Positions 42,585 through 51,059 of a DNA stretch of 64,000 nt are shown in pieces. The translations under genes and the position numbers were made by a program. Under the pieces are notes generated by a model. That model was not told where the DNA came from. It saw only the letters and a program-made list of their open reading frames with translations, and did no database searches. This DNA comes from Terriglobia bacterium (GTDB lineage Bacteria > Acidobacteriota > Terriglobia > Bryobacterales > Bryobacteraceae), in assembly GCA_025363475.1 (NCBI GenBank), contig JANYDS010000027.1:62001-126000 (forward strand). Reading direction: 5' to 3'. Numbering within the stretch: position 1 is the first letter of the stretch; every line of letters begins with the position of its first letter.

Positions 42585-43580
42585 TTACTTAACTTCGACC
42601 AGTTCCAGAGCTTCCTTGCTGGGGCCTTCCACCATGAACGCCCGTGTGCTGTCCAGCTTGTAGGGTTCCATCAGAATTTTCACGCCTTCACCCTTGAGCT
42701 TGGCGTACCAGGCATCAAGATTTCCCACGCTGAGCGCAATGTGATCGCCGAAATGTCCCCGTGTGCTTACCAGCGGAGTGTCAGTTTGCCGAACGTACCA
42801 GTTCATCGAAATGTCGTCGAAACTGACGCCACCCTGAGGAGCGCGGAACATGCCGCCCTTCTCAAGCGCAGGCCAGGTCGACAGGCCATGCGGAACCTTG
42901 CATGAGGCTTCAGTAATCACCGGGGCCGGTGCACCGCCGCGGCCCGGACGCGGTTTCACGTTCAGATGGGTCTGATACCAGAGCACCGCGCACTGCGGGT
43001 CATCCTGGAACATATGCACGTGGTTGAAGCGCTCGGGTACGCCAGGAAAATTACCGGCAACTTCGATCGGATAACCGTCGGGTCCCTTGAGATAGGCAAA
43101 ACCGGCCCCGCCCGCCGGTTTAATCGCCTGAGCTTTGGCCTCCGCGATCTGCTCCTTCGTGCGTCCGAGCGTGCCACCTGTGCCGGGCCATGAATCCGAA
43201 TTGATCTGCACGGAACCGTCGCCATCGCCGGTCCAGAGGGGCAGAAGTTCCGTCTTCATTTCGTTGTAATGAGCAATGTACGCGCGTTCGTCGGGTACAT
43301 TCCAGCCCCAGTGCCAGATGGCAGTAGTCGGCGTGGAGGCGAGCGGCGGCGTATTGACTTTGGTAAAGAGCAGGAAGATCTTCCCGGTCTTAATGGCAGG
43401 TTTGCCGTCGAACGTCGTTTTGGTCGCGCTTGTGAATTGTTTTGTGTAGTAGTCGACGGCCGCATCCGGGTTCATCGAATTGATGTGCAGGTGATGGAAG
43501 CCGGGAACCGGAAGGGCGTCCGGCGTTTGCGCGAACATCGTTCCCAGACAGGTAGTCAGGAGCAGGGCTGTAATTTTCAT
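42585..43580 (-). CDS. Exported VOC-family (glyoxalase-like) protein
   Basis: I start at the ATG at 43580, which gives 331 aa with a signal peptide ('KITALLLTTCLGTMFA'). It has paired vicinal-oxygen-chelate modules: the first begins 'PGFHHLHINSMNPDAAVDYY', the second 'ERFNHVHMFQDDPQCAVLWY', and a last strand 'ALELVEV' supplies the usual Glu. H and E residues at the module edges are the metal ligands of the family. A loop 'PRPGRGGAPAP' is Gly/Pro-rich. Substrate unknown (glyoxalase, dioxygenase or binding protein). It has a palindrome 7 bp upstream and follows the OYE gene on the same strand. Confidence 0.75.
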   Translation of the reverse strand: MKITALLLTTCLGTMFAQTPDALPVPGFHHLHINSMNPDAAVDYYTKQFTSATKTTFDGKPAIKTGKIFLLFTKVNTPPLASTPTTAIWHWGWNVPDERAYIAHYNEMKTELLPLWTGDGDGSVQINSDSWPGTGGTLGRTKEQIAEAKAQAIKPAGGAGFAYLKGPDGYPIEVAGNFPGVPERFNHVHMFQDDPQCAVLWYQTHLNVKPRPGRGGAPAPVITEASCKVPHGLSTWPALEKGGMFRAPQGGVSFDDISMNWYVRQTDTPLVSTRGHFGDHIALSVGNLDAWYAKLKGEGVKILMEPYKLDSTRAFMVEGPSKEALELVEVK

Positions 43581-43586
43581 AGAAGA

Positions 43587-43598
43587 TACCGTACGGTA
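43587..43598. promoter_or_regulatory. Perfect 12-bp palindrome TACCGTACGGTA
   Basis: It lies 7-18 bp upstream of the VOC gene ATG and 19 bp beyond the end of the OYE-like gene, in the only gap between them. ACCGTACGGT palindromes are typical of TetR-type repressor operators; no such regulator is in the window, so it would be encoded elsewhere. Confidence 0.5.
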
Positions 43599-43617
43599 AG
43601 AAATGATATCACCCGAT

Positions 43618-44697
43618 TTACGCGGGCCAGTCCGTATAGCCCGCCGCTCCGCCGCCATACCAGGTCTCGCGTGGGGCATCAAGCAGCGGCTCTCCCGTGC
43701 GCAACTTCTCTACCAGATTTGGATTGCCGATAAACGGCCGCCCAAAGCAGATCAGGTCGGCCAGGTTTTCGCGGCGCGCTTTCAGAGCCAGTTCCAGATC
43801 ATAGCCGTTGTTCGCCATGTAGACACCCTCAAACTGACTTCTCAGTTTCACAAAGAAGCCTTCTGGAATGTCGCGCGGGCCTATCGTCTGGCCCTCAACG
43901 CAATGCAGATACGCCAGCTTGAACTGATTGAGTTGTTCCACCACGTAAGAGAACGTGCCCCACGGGTCGCTGTCCGAAATATCGTTCGCGGCACTCACCG
44001 GAGCGAGGCGGATGCCAACCCGGTCGCTTCCCAACACGTCGCATACCGCAGCCATCACTTCCAGACAGAAGCGAGAGCGATTTTCGAGACTGCCGCCGTA
44101 GCGGTCTGTCCGTTTATTGGTTTGGTCCCGCAGGAACTGGTCGAGCAGATAGCCGTTAGCCGAGTGAACTTCCACTCCATCGAACCCGGCAGTTTTCGCG
44201 CACCGGGCGGCGTGAGCGTAGTCCGCCACGATTCCGGCAATCTCATCCGTTTCGAGCGCCCGTGGAGTCACGAACGGAACGAAGCCAGTTTCCGTGAAAG
44301 CCTTGCCTTGCGGAGCGATGGCGGATGCCGAGACTGGAAGTTTTTCGTTTTCCTGAAGCGAAGGATGTGATATCCGTCCCACATGCCACAACTGCGCGTA
44401 GATCAGCCCGCCCGCTTTGTGGACAGCATCAGTGGACAGTTTCCAGCCGGCGACTTGTTCATCGGTATAGATGCCGGGTGTCCAGGCGTAACCTTTACCT
44501 TGTTGCGAGATCTGGGTGGCTTCGCTGAGGATCAAGCCGGCTGACGCGCGCTGTGCGTAATACTCCGCGTTCAGCGGTCCTTGCACGTCGCCTTTCCCGG
44601 CACGGGCACGCGTAAGCGGCCCCATGATGATGCGGTTGGCGAGTTCGAGAGGTCCGAGCCGGAAGGGCTGGAAGAGGTCAGTGATTGGGAGGGACAT
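43618..44697 (-). CDS. Old-yellow-enzyme alkene reductase (NemA-like)
   Basis: I use the ATG at 44697 (359 aa; 'SLPITDLFQPFRLGPLELANRI'). FMN and substrate residues are in the usual strings: 'IIMGPLTRARA', 'GLIYAQLWHVGR', 'FDGVEVHSANGYLLDQFLRD' (H and N that bind the carbonyl), 'TDRYGGSLENRSRF', 'LICFGRPFIGNP'. NADPH-dependent members reduce activated C=C bonds, N-ethylmaleimide and nitro esters. It precedes the VOC gene by 37 bp on the same strand; both may detoxify reactive carbonyls. Confidence 0.92.
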   Translation of the reverse strand: MSLPITDLFQPFRLGPLELANRIIMGPLTRARAGKGDVQGPLNAEYYAQRASAGLILSEATQISQQGKGYAWTPGIYTDEQVAGWKLSTDAVHKAGGLIYAQLWHVGRISHPSLQENEKLPVSASAIAPQGKAFTETGFVPFVTPRALETDEIAGIVADYAHAARCAKTAGFDGVEVHSANGYLLDQFLRDQTNKRTDRYGGSLENRSRFCLEVMAAVCDVLGSDRVGIRLAPVSAANDISDSDPWGTFSYVVEQLNQFKLAYLHCVEGQTIGPRDIPEGFFVKLRSQFEGVYMANNGYDLELALKARRENLADLICFGRPFIGNPNLVEKLRTGEPLLDAPRETWYGGGAAGYTDWPA

Positions 44698-44823
44698 TAG
44701 ATTCTTGGATGTGCAGCGGTCCTTCAGCGATGCGAGGTTCACTGGCCGGGGCGGTGGAGCGGCGATCAGGGTGAAAGAATACTGGTTCGCTTTTCGGTGT
44801 ATTATGCAATCGAGGCGGGATAC

Positions 44824-45300
44824 ATGCGATTCGAGACGAAATTCGATTGGGGAAACAAGATCGCGATAGTCTTCGCCGCAATCCTGTTTCCTGTCGCGCT
44901 GGTGAGCGTGTATTTAAGGCACAGTCATCATCGCGATAGTTTTCCTGACTACTGCTTCATCTTCGTCACTCTCGGGATTGTCGGGCGCGTCTTCTTACTT
45001 CCCTGGAGCCTGCCGCAATACTACGAGGTCCGCGACGACGGTCTTTTTATTCGGCAAGGTGTGAACAAGACGCTGATTCCGTATGCGTCTCTGGTGACTA
45101 TCCATCCGGCGCAAACAGCACGCCCATTGCGCGTATTCTCGATGGACAGGCTCCTGATTGCCACGAAAAACGGTGAACGTTTCGTGATCGCAGTTGCGGA
45201 GCCGGAGCGTTTCCTGGCGGAAGTAGCCAAACATTGCCCGGAAATGAAATTGCGCCATTCCCGCCTGGAAGTACCATTCACCTTACTGCTCACTGCATAA
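44824..45300 (+). CDS. Membrane protein with PH-like domain (copy 1, intact)
   Basis: The ATG at 44824 (158 aa) follows GAGGCGGG. Two membrane helices (about 11-30 and 40-60) are followed by a bacterial PH-like domain: 'YYEVRDDGLFIRQGVNKTLIPYASLVTI', 'RLLIATKNGERFVIAVAEPERFLAEVAKHCPEM'. This matches the bPH (YdbS/DUF304-type) or SHOCT-linked PH modules of unknown function. A frameshifted copy lies 1.38 kb away at 46202-46674, with about 70% identity by eye. The pair brackets the ECF sigma gene. Confidence 0.72.
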   Translation: MRFETKFDWGNKIAIVFAAILFPVALVSVYLRHSHHRDSFPDYCFIFVTLGIVGRVFLLPWSLPQYYEVRDDGLFIRQGVNKTLIPYASLVTIHPAQTARPLRVFSMDRLLIATKNGERFVIAVAEPERFLAEVAKHCPEMKLRHSRLEVPFTLLLTA

Positions 45301-45316
45301 GGCAAAAATACCTGCA

Positions 45317-45481
45317 CTAACGAACGGCATAAAGCTGCGCAAGTCGGCGTAGTTCGGGCTGCAAGCTTCGATCATTATTGAACGGCAGCAGATCGCGGTG
45401 GCTTTCCCCCGGTAACAGTTGCGCTTCGTCGACGGCGGCATAGAACAGGTGTTGGAGTCTGTTCCAGCGTGAGGGAGTCAT
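45317..45481 (-). pseudogene. Stub of a serine/threonine protein kinase gene
   Basis: In Acidobacteriota, ECF sigma genes of this type are often followed by a kinase whose N-terminus reads 'MTPxRWxRLxxLFxAAxE'. Here an ATG at 45481, overlapping the sigma stop by 4 bp, opens 'TPSRWNRLQHLFYAAVDE' and continues 'LQPELRRLAQLYAVR' before a stop, 54 codons in all. The kinase catalytic domain is absent. The stub seems to be what is left after a deletion fused its start to noncoding sequence. Confidence 0.6.
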
Positions 45482-46047
45482 TCCCCGGAATTTCCCAGCT
45501 CTCTGCGAAGCCATGCCTTTGCCATCTTCAGTTCGCGATGAACAGTTACTGGTGAGACTCCTTCGGCCTCGGCCGTTTCCTCATAAGTGAGGCCTCCGAA
45601 ATAGAGCATTTCGAGGATGCGGCTCTTTCTGGCATCCACCGCACTGAGGCGCGTGAGCGCTTCATCCAGATTCAGCACTTCGCCGGCGAGTTCTGAAGAA
45701 ACCACGAGCGCGTCATCCAAAGAAATTTTGGACGCCCCGCGACCCTGCTTGTCACTGCTGTTGGCCCGTGCGTGGTCCACCAGAATCCGGCGCATAACAC
45801 GCGCCGCGATCGCCAGAAAATGGGCACGGTCTTCCCACCCGGCGTCAGCATCCACCAGCCGGATAAAGGCTTCGTGGACGACTTCGGTTGCGCCCAGCGT
45901 GTGCCCCGGGTTTTCCGCCCGCAGGTAGAGTTCGGCAATGGAACGCATCTGATCGTAAACCACAGGCATCAGCGCGTTGAGGGCGTTTTGATCATCATTG
46001 CGCCAGGCCTGGAGCAGTTGGGTGACAGGTTGCGCTGGGGAGGCCAT
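45478..46047 (-). CDS. ECF-type RNA polymerase sigma factor (acidobacterial TIGR02999-like)
   Basis: The 189-aa protein has sigma-70 region 2 ('NALMPVVYDQMRSIAELYLRAE', 'VVHEAFIRLVDAD', 'RAHFLAIAARVMRRILVDHAR') and region 4 ('LEMLYFGGLTYEETAEAEGVSPVTVHRELKMAKAWL'). No anti-sigma gene follows; the next gene is a truncated kinase stub. This ECF group usually works with a kinase rather than an anti-sigma factor. It is divergent from the PH-like pseudogene, with a 12-bp inverted repeat between. Confidence 0.88.
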   Translation of the reverse strand: MASPAQPVTQLLQAWRNDDQNALNALMPVVYDQMRSIAELYLRAENPGHTLGATEVVHEAFIRLVDADAGWEDRAHFLAIAARVMRRILVDHARANSSDKQGRGASKISLDDALVVSSELAGEVLNLDEALTRLSAVDARKSRILEMLYFGGLTYEETAEAEGVSPVTVHRELKMAKAWLRRELGNSGE

Positions 46048-46144
46048 ATTTGTTCAGTTTAGTCGTCCGCGAATTCTTTTTTGACCGATTCGGATTTGCA
46101 TGAAGGGATTCCCGCAATTTTCTTGCGAGCAGCGGTGTTGTTTT

Positions 46145-46190
46145 TCCATTGAATAATAGCCCTGCTTTTTTCGTTGTTTTATTCAATGGA
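46145..46190. repeat. 12-bp inverted repeat in the ECF/PH divergent gap
   Basis: TCCATTGAATAA (46145-46156) and TTATTCAATGGA (46179-46190) are perfect complements with a 22-nt spacer. It ends 11 bp before the GTG of the PH-like pseudogene and lies about 100 bp upstream of the sigma gene start. It may be an operator or a terminator-like hairpin. Confidence 0.55.
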
Positions 46191-46201
46191 GGGCGGGAAA
46201 C

Positions 46202-46674
46202 GTGCGATTCGAGACGAAATTCGATTGGGGAAACAAGCCTGGGATAGTGATAGCCGCAATAGTGTTTATTGTTGCGCTGGTTAGCCTGTCTTTCAAGCAT
46301 GGCAGTATTCGCGACAGCTTTTCCACCAGCGTCTTCATTTTCAACGCAGGAATCGCGGGACGCGTCCTGTTTCTTCCCTGGAGCCTGCCCCAGTATTACG
46401 AAGTACGCGCCGACGGACTCTTCATTCGGCAAGGTGTGAACAAGACCCTGGTTCATATTCGTCTCTGGTGACTATCCGTCACGAACTAACAGCCCGCCCG
46501 TTTTGGGTATTCTCCATGGACAGGCTTCTTGTTGCCACGGAAAGCGGCGAACGTTTTGTGATCGCGGTCGCAGAGCAGGAGCATTTTCTGGCTGAGGTTC
46601 TAAAGCACTGTCCGCAATTGGAAGCGAAACATTCCAGCCTGGAAATGCCGTTCGCACCCATGTTCCTCACATAA
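46202..46674 (+). pseudogene. PH-like membrane protein, frameshifted copy 2
   Basis: From GTG at 46202 the frame follows copy 1 closely: 'RFETKFDWGNK', then 'LPWSLPQYYEVRADGLFIRQ' and 'GVNKTL'. Near 46454 one base is missing (copy 1 has one more base in the 'TLIPYASL' segment), so the frame ends at 46469-46471. The rest of the domain continues in the next frame ('FWVFSMDRLLVATESGERF', 'HFLAEVLKHCPQLEAKH') to a stop at 46672-46674. The similarity extends about 20 bp upstream of the start, so the duplication included the ribosome-binding site. Confidence 0.75.
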
Positions 46675-46730
46675 AAAAGTGGGCAGGGAAGCTCAGCCTC
46701 CCCGCTCCCGCCTTTTTACTTCCGTTGTGC

Positions 46731-47640
46731 TTATTTGCCGAGTGTCTGGCTGGCGTCCGGATGCAACGTCAGTTTGTTCACGCGCCAGTTGAGGATTTCA
46801 CCCACCAGCAGATGACCTTCGAGCGACATCTTGTAAATGCGGCCTGGACAGGCATCCGCACTGTACAGATACCGCCTGGGTTACTGCCTGCGCGGCGGTC
46901 GGGGTACGCCCCATTCATGGCTGGGTATTCGCGACAACCGGAACATCAATATGGATCACGCGAAGCAATTTTCCGTCCGGATCGAAAGCCTCGATCCGGC
47001 GGTTGCCGCGATCACCGACGTAAATGTTGCCTTCGGCATCGTTCGCAATCGTATGCGGCGTGTTGAATTCGCCTTCCTTCGTACCGCGCTCGCCCCACTG
47101 CTTGATCCAGTGGCCGTTTTTGTCGTACTTGGCGACGCGGGAGTTGATGTAGCCGTCGCTGATGAACAGGTCGCCTTCATCATTCCGGAGTTGGGGAAAG
47201 CCAATCCCTACGGGATCTACGACATCGCCCACAACACAGGCTGGGTCAGCGTGCGCTTTATCCCAGGCAACGCCGGTGGGCTGGCGGAACTGACCGTCAA
47301 CCGCGGGAAGCGGCGGGCTCGGATGCTTGTCCGGCTTGGCGCCTTCGTCAGTCGCTTCTTTCTTGCGGCCGAAGACCATGGTTACGCGGCCCTGGGGGTT
47401 GAACTTGACGATCATGTTCGGACCCTTGTCCACCAGCCAGATGTTGTCATCTTTATTCACACTCACCGTGTGAGCGAACGACCATGCATAGAGATTGTGG
47501 CCAATCTCACGGATCTATTTGCCGGCAGCATCGAATTCCAGCACCTGCGACGCTGCTGCGCCGCAAGCCGGGCCGCTAACGCCAGCGGGCTGAGTTGTGC
47601 GGCAAAGCCAGGTACCAGCTTTTTCACTAACAATCTCCTG
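46731..47640 (-). pseudogene. NHL-repeat protein (PAL-like) pseudogene
   Basis: The minus strand spells an NHL beta-propeller protein in pieces. 'SQVLEFDAAGK' is followed by a TAG (47512-47514) and then 'IREIGHNLYAWSFAHTVSV', 'KDDNIWLVDKGPNMIVKF', 'YINSRVAKYDKNGHWIKQWG' and 'NIYVGDRGNRRIEAFDPDG' up to a TGA at 46915-46917. The end, 'GRIYKMSLEGHLLVGEILNW' and 'RVNKLTLHPDASQ', lies in another frame and stops at 46731-46733. Homologs are exported proteins near amidating lyases. At least one nonsense and one frameshift mutation are needed. Confidence 0.75.
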
Positions 47641-47740
47641 TTTCGCCGGAGCGCGAATTTCTTATGATTCGCCGCCTGGTTTATCGCAGTCACCGCATAT
47701 ACAATAGGTTCCGGATTCAGTTTTACAAGGAGCTATACCC

Positions 47741-49315
47741 ATGGACCGCCGTTTCGCGAAAATTTCTCTTCTGGCCCTGCTGGCCGTTCCTGCTGCTTTT
47801 GGCGCGACCTGCGAAAGCCTCACCACCCTCAAGCTTGCCGACACCACCATTACGGCAGCCAGGGAGATCCCCGCCGGTTCCTTCAAGCCGGGCACCGGCG
47901 CGGCTATCAATAATCTGCCGGCATTCTGCCAGGTTCATGGCGTCATCAAGCCCACTCCGGTTTCTGCCGTCAATTTTGAAGTCTGGATGCCCGCCGCCGG
48001 GTGGAACGGCAAGCTGCAGACAGTCGGCAACGGCGGTCTCGCCGGCACCATCAGTTTCCCGGCCATGGCTGTTGCCCTGCGCGCCGGTTACGCCACTACC
48101 AGCACGGATACCGGGCACACGACCGAAGAATCCCGCGAGTGGCTGCAGAACCGTGAGAGGCTCATCGATTACAGCTATCGCGGACTCCACCTGACCACCG
48201 TGGATGCGAAGGCAGTCGCGGATGCGTTCTATGGCAAGGCCCCGGCGCAGGCTTACTACTCCGGCTGCTCTACGGGCGGCAAGCAGGGTTTGATGGAAGC
48301 ACAGCGCTATCCCGCCGATTTCGACGGTATCGTTGCGGGGGACGCAGCCAACTACTGGACCCGGCAGATGACCAGCGAAGTATGGAACGGCGTGGTCACG
48401 GGCAGCCCTGAAACTGTACTTCCGGTTGAAAAGCTCCAACTCATACAGAACGCTGTTCTGGAACAGTGTGACGCGCTTGATGGCGTTAAGGACGGCCTGA
48501 TCAATGACAGCCGCCGCTGTAAATTTGAGCCGAAGAAACTACTTTGCAAGGGCGCAGACGGAGCCGGTTGTCTCACGGCCGCGCAGGTGGGCGCGGTGGA
48601 AAAAATCTATAGCGGACCGGTCAATCCGCGTACCGGGCAGAAAATTTATGAAGGCATGTACCCGGGCAATGAAATGGGTTGGGGTAAGGCGGGCGGACAG
48701 ATGGTGATTAACCGTCCGGGCGCATCGTCCGGTGTCAGCTCTTTCGACTTTATGCGCTATACCCTTTTCGACAAACCAGCCTGGGACTTCCACACCTTTG
48801 ACTTCGATAAGGACCTGCAGGCGCTTGAAGCGAAGTTCGCGTCAGTCACCAACGCGACTGACGCGAATCTTGAACAGTTCCGCAAGCTGGGCCATAAGCT
48901 GCTCTATTACCACGGTGCGGCCGATCCGCTGATTCCCGCCCAGAACGGCATCGACTACTACGAAAGCGTTCTGGCGGCGCAGGGTAAGGACGAAGCAAAG
49001 ACCCAGGCTTTCTTCCGTGCGTTTTTGGTGCCAGGCCTTTACCACTGCAGCGGCGGTCCTGGTGCGTATGGCTTCGGCGGATCCAGCCCTGCACCTGAAA
49101 ATCAGCGCGATGCCGATCATGATGTAGTGAGTGCCGTCGCCCGCTGGGCTGAAAAGGGTGTAGCCCCGGAAAAGATCATTGCAACGAAGTATGTGGACAA
49201 CAACCCTGCGAAGGGCGTGGCCATGCAGCGGCCTCTCTGCCCGTGGCCCCTGGCATCGAAGTACAACGGCAAAGGCGACACTAACGATGCGGGAAGCTTC
49301 TCCTGCGTCCGCTAG
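47741..49315 (+). CDS. Tannase/feruloyl esterase family protein, second copy
   Basis: The 524-aa protein starts at an ATG preceded by AAGGAG (47728-47733) and has a signal peptide (1-21). Nucleophile G175-C-S177-T-G-G and H435-C436 are conserved, as is the lid segment 'CDALDGVKDGLINDSRRCKF'. It is roughly 40% identical by eye to the 1774-3258 protein, so the two are old paralogs with likely different ester specificity. It has no overlap with neighbours and is probably monocistronic. An exported esterase cleaving plant phenolic esters is the family role. Confidence 0.88.
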   Translation: MDRRFAKISLLALLAVPAAFGATCESLTTLKLADTTITAAREIPAGSFKPGTGAAINNLPAFCQVHGVIKPTPVSAVNFEVWMPAAGWNGKLQTVGNGGLAGTISFPAMAVALRAGYATTSTDTGHTTEESREWLQNRERLIDYSYRGLHLTTVDAKAVADAFYGKAPAQAYYSGCSTGGKQGLMEAQRYPADFDGIVAGDAANYWTRQMTSEVWNGVVTGSPETVLPVEKLQLIQNAVLEQCDALDGVKDGLINDSRRCKFEPKKLLCKGADGAGCLTAAQVGAVEKIYSGPVNPRTGQKIYEGMYPGNEMGWGKAGGQMVINRPGASSGVSSFDFMRYTLFDKPAWDFHTFDFDKDLQALEAKFASVTNATDANLEQFRKLGHKLLYYHGAADPLIPAQNGIDYYESVLAAQGKDEAKTQAFFRAFLVPGLYHCSGGPGAYGFGGSSPAPENQRDADHDVVSAVARWAEKGVAPEKIIATKYVDNNPAKGVAMQRPLCPWPLASKYNGKGDTNDAGSFSCVR

Positions 49316-49327
49316 TGTAACGCGACG

Positions 49328-50218
49328 TTATTGCGGCGGGGGCTCTTTGTATTCTTTGAAGTTCCGGTAGTCGTGTGCGAACTGCTCTTCGTCTTTCTCC
49401 TGCTTCAGTTCGCGGTACAGGCGCTCTTCGGCACGGGCGACAGCGCGGCGGAAGCCATCCGGGTCTACAAACCGGTCCGGATTGTAGGTATCTCCGCGAT
49501 GGTATTTGGATTCCAAGCCGTAGGCCGTGGTGTGGGATGAGAGGAAAATATCGCAGGGCAGAGCTTTCAGGACCTCAATTCCCTTGATGTAATCTTCCAC
49601 AATGTTTGGGTACTTGTCGTTGTGGATGAGGTTGACGCCTTCATTCATATTGGGCAGGTTGGCGATCAGCACGTGGTAGATTTTGCCGTTTTCGGTTATC
49701 TCCAGCGAATAGCTGGTACTGCCTTTCGTATGGCCCGGGGTCCAGTGGGGAGTAATGACGGTGCCGCCCAGTTCGATTGGTTCCAGATCTTTAAATGTAC
49801 GATCCACTTTGACGGGGGCGAACCAGCCCGCCCAGCCAAACAGATAATCGGTCTTGCCGCCGGTACTGAGAAGTTCTGATTCCTGTTCCAGCGCCCACAT
49901 TTTGGCACCGGTTTGTTTGCGCACCGCTGCCAGGCCGCCGGCGTGATCGCTGTGGGCATGTGTGACCAGCAGAATTTTCGTGTCTTCGAAACGGAAACCC
50001 AGCATTTTCACGCTTTCCCTGATCACAGGGACCGAAAATTCAAACCCGGTATTGATCAGGATGTTGCCCTTTGGCGTCACGATCAGGAAAGATGCCAGGT
50101 CGTCCTGGCCGACGTAGTAGACGTTGCCGATGATCCGGTGTGGACGTGCCGCCTCTGCCGGCCTCGCAGCGGTCAGGGCAAGGATTAGCAGAGGGGCAAT
50201 CAGGGCGAACAAGCGCAT
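49328..50218 (-). CDS. Exported metallo-beta-lactamase, subclass B3-like
   Basis: I choose the ATG at 50218 (296 aa; signal peptide ends AEA-ARP, about 24). Zinc ligands are H87-x-H89-x-D91-H92, H163 (TPGH163TKGS) and H229 (LSSH229T), the full set of B3 enzymes including Asp-His of the second site. 'GQDDLASFLIVTPKGNILINTG' matches the B3 start. It could hydrolyse beta-lactams in the periplasm, but many environmental B3 homologs are weak or act on other lactones. It is convergent with the tannase gene. Confidence 0.85.
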   Translation of the reverse strand: MRLFALIAPLLILALTAARPAEAARPHRIIGNVYYVGQDDLASFLIVTPKGNILINTGFEFSVPVIRESVKMLGFRFEDTKILLVTHAHSDHAGGLAAVRKQTGAKMWALEQESELLSTGGKTDYLFGWAGWFAPVKVDRTFKDLEPIELGGTVITPHWTPGHTKGSTSYSLEITENGKIYHVLIANLPNMNEGVNLIHNDKYPNIVEDYIKGIEVLKALPCDIFLSSHTTAYGLESKYHRGDTYNPDRFVDPDGFRRAVARAEERLYRELKQEKDEEQFAHDYRNFKEYKEPPPQ

Positions 50219-50351
50219 GTTCGACAGTTTACAGGAGGATTCACCCACCGGTACTAAAACCCCTTGTCAGGTTGCTCTGTAACAAATTGCGGCGGCGCGT
50301 ACCGGTACAAAGGACATAGTACTTTTTGGCTAGAGTTGGCAAACTGGTTTT

Positions 50352-51038
50352 GTGACACAGCAGATCGCAAAACTCGCAACCCTGATTCTGGCGCTCGGCT
50401 CTCTTGCCGCAGCCTCCACAATCCAGTATGTTGGCGAACCGACGGGCGTCAACGACGGCCGCTATTACGTCATGCCTTATCAGGTAACCATTGAGGGTGC
50501 GTCGCAGATTGTAACCTGTATAGATTTCCTTGATGACGTTCGCCACGGCGACGTTTGGCAAGCGGACATCCTTAACCCTGGTCAGGCTGCTGCTTCGGGC
50601 TTCTTCGGTGTTTCTTCTTCGCTGGAGAAATACGAGAGGGCGGCGTGGTTGTCAGTGCAGTCTTACTCGAATACGGACCAGCAGATTGGCTTGCAGTATG
50701 CCATTTGGAATATCTTCAGTTCGGTTTCTTCCACGCCAGCCAGTTTGTCTTATGAAGCACAGGTGGATGCCGCAGCCAGCACTGGCTATGCCAATTTTGA
50801 TTTCAACGGCTTTCGCTTTATTCAGCAGGCTGGTGCCGTTTCGGGCACCGCAGGCACGCAACAAGCGTTCGTTTTCCAGACGACATCAAGTCTTTCCCGG
50901 ACAAGTTCCGGGTCATCCGCGTCATCCGCAACTCCGGAACCGGGGACGCTGGTTTTGATCGGCACAGGGCTTGTGTTGATCGCCTTCGGCCGCCGCAAAA
51001 TTAAACTTCTCCGCCCTGTCCCCGCTGATCGCAACTAA
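50352..51038 (+). CDS. PEP-CTERM sorting-domain exported protein
   Basis: A GTG start (50352) gives 228 aa with signal peptide ('TLILALGSLAAAS'). The mature part is beta-rich and Ser/Gln-rich, with no enzyme motif. The C-terminus is a typical PEP-CTERM: 'ATPEPGTLVLIGTGLVLIAFGRRK' region, that is P-E-P, a hydrophobic helix and basic residues. Exosortase (EpsH-type) cleaves such tails and the protein joins the exopolysaccharide matrix. The exosortase is not in the window. The body resembles 'thioester/Ig-like' surface domains only loosely. Weak Shine-Dalgarno. It sits at the border of the exopolysaccharide locus. Confidence 0.8.
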   Translation: MTQQIAKLATLILALGSLAAASTIQYVGEPTGVNDGRYYVMPYQVTIEGASQIVTCIDFLDDVRHGDVWQADILNPGQAAASGFFGVSSSLEKYERAAWLSVQSYSNTDQQIGLQYAIWNIFSSVSSTPASLSYEAQVDAAASTGYANFDFNGFRFIQQAGAVSGTAGTQQAFVFQTTSSLSRTSSGSSASSATPEPGTLVLIGTGLVLIAFGRRKIKLLRPVPADRN

Positions 51039-51059
51039 TTTCGTATTCTATTAGGTAGA

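Noticed and set aside
46837-47667. 276-codon open frame on the + strand
   Set aside because: The minus strand carries NHL-protein motifs in pieces; the + frame is open only because that gene is decayed and GC-rich.
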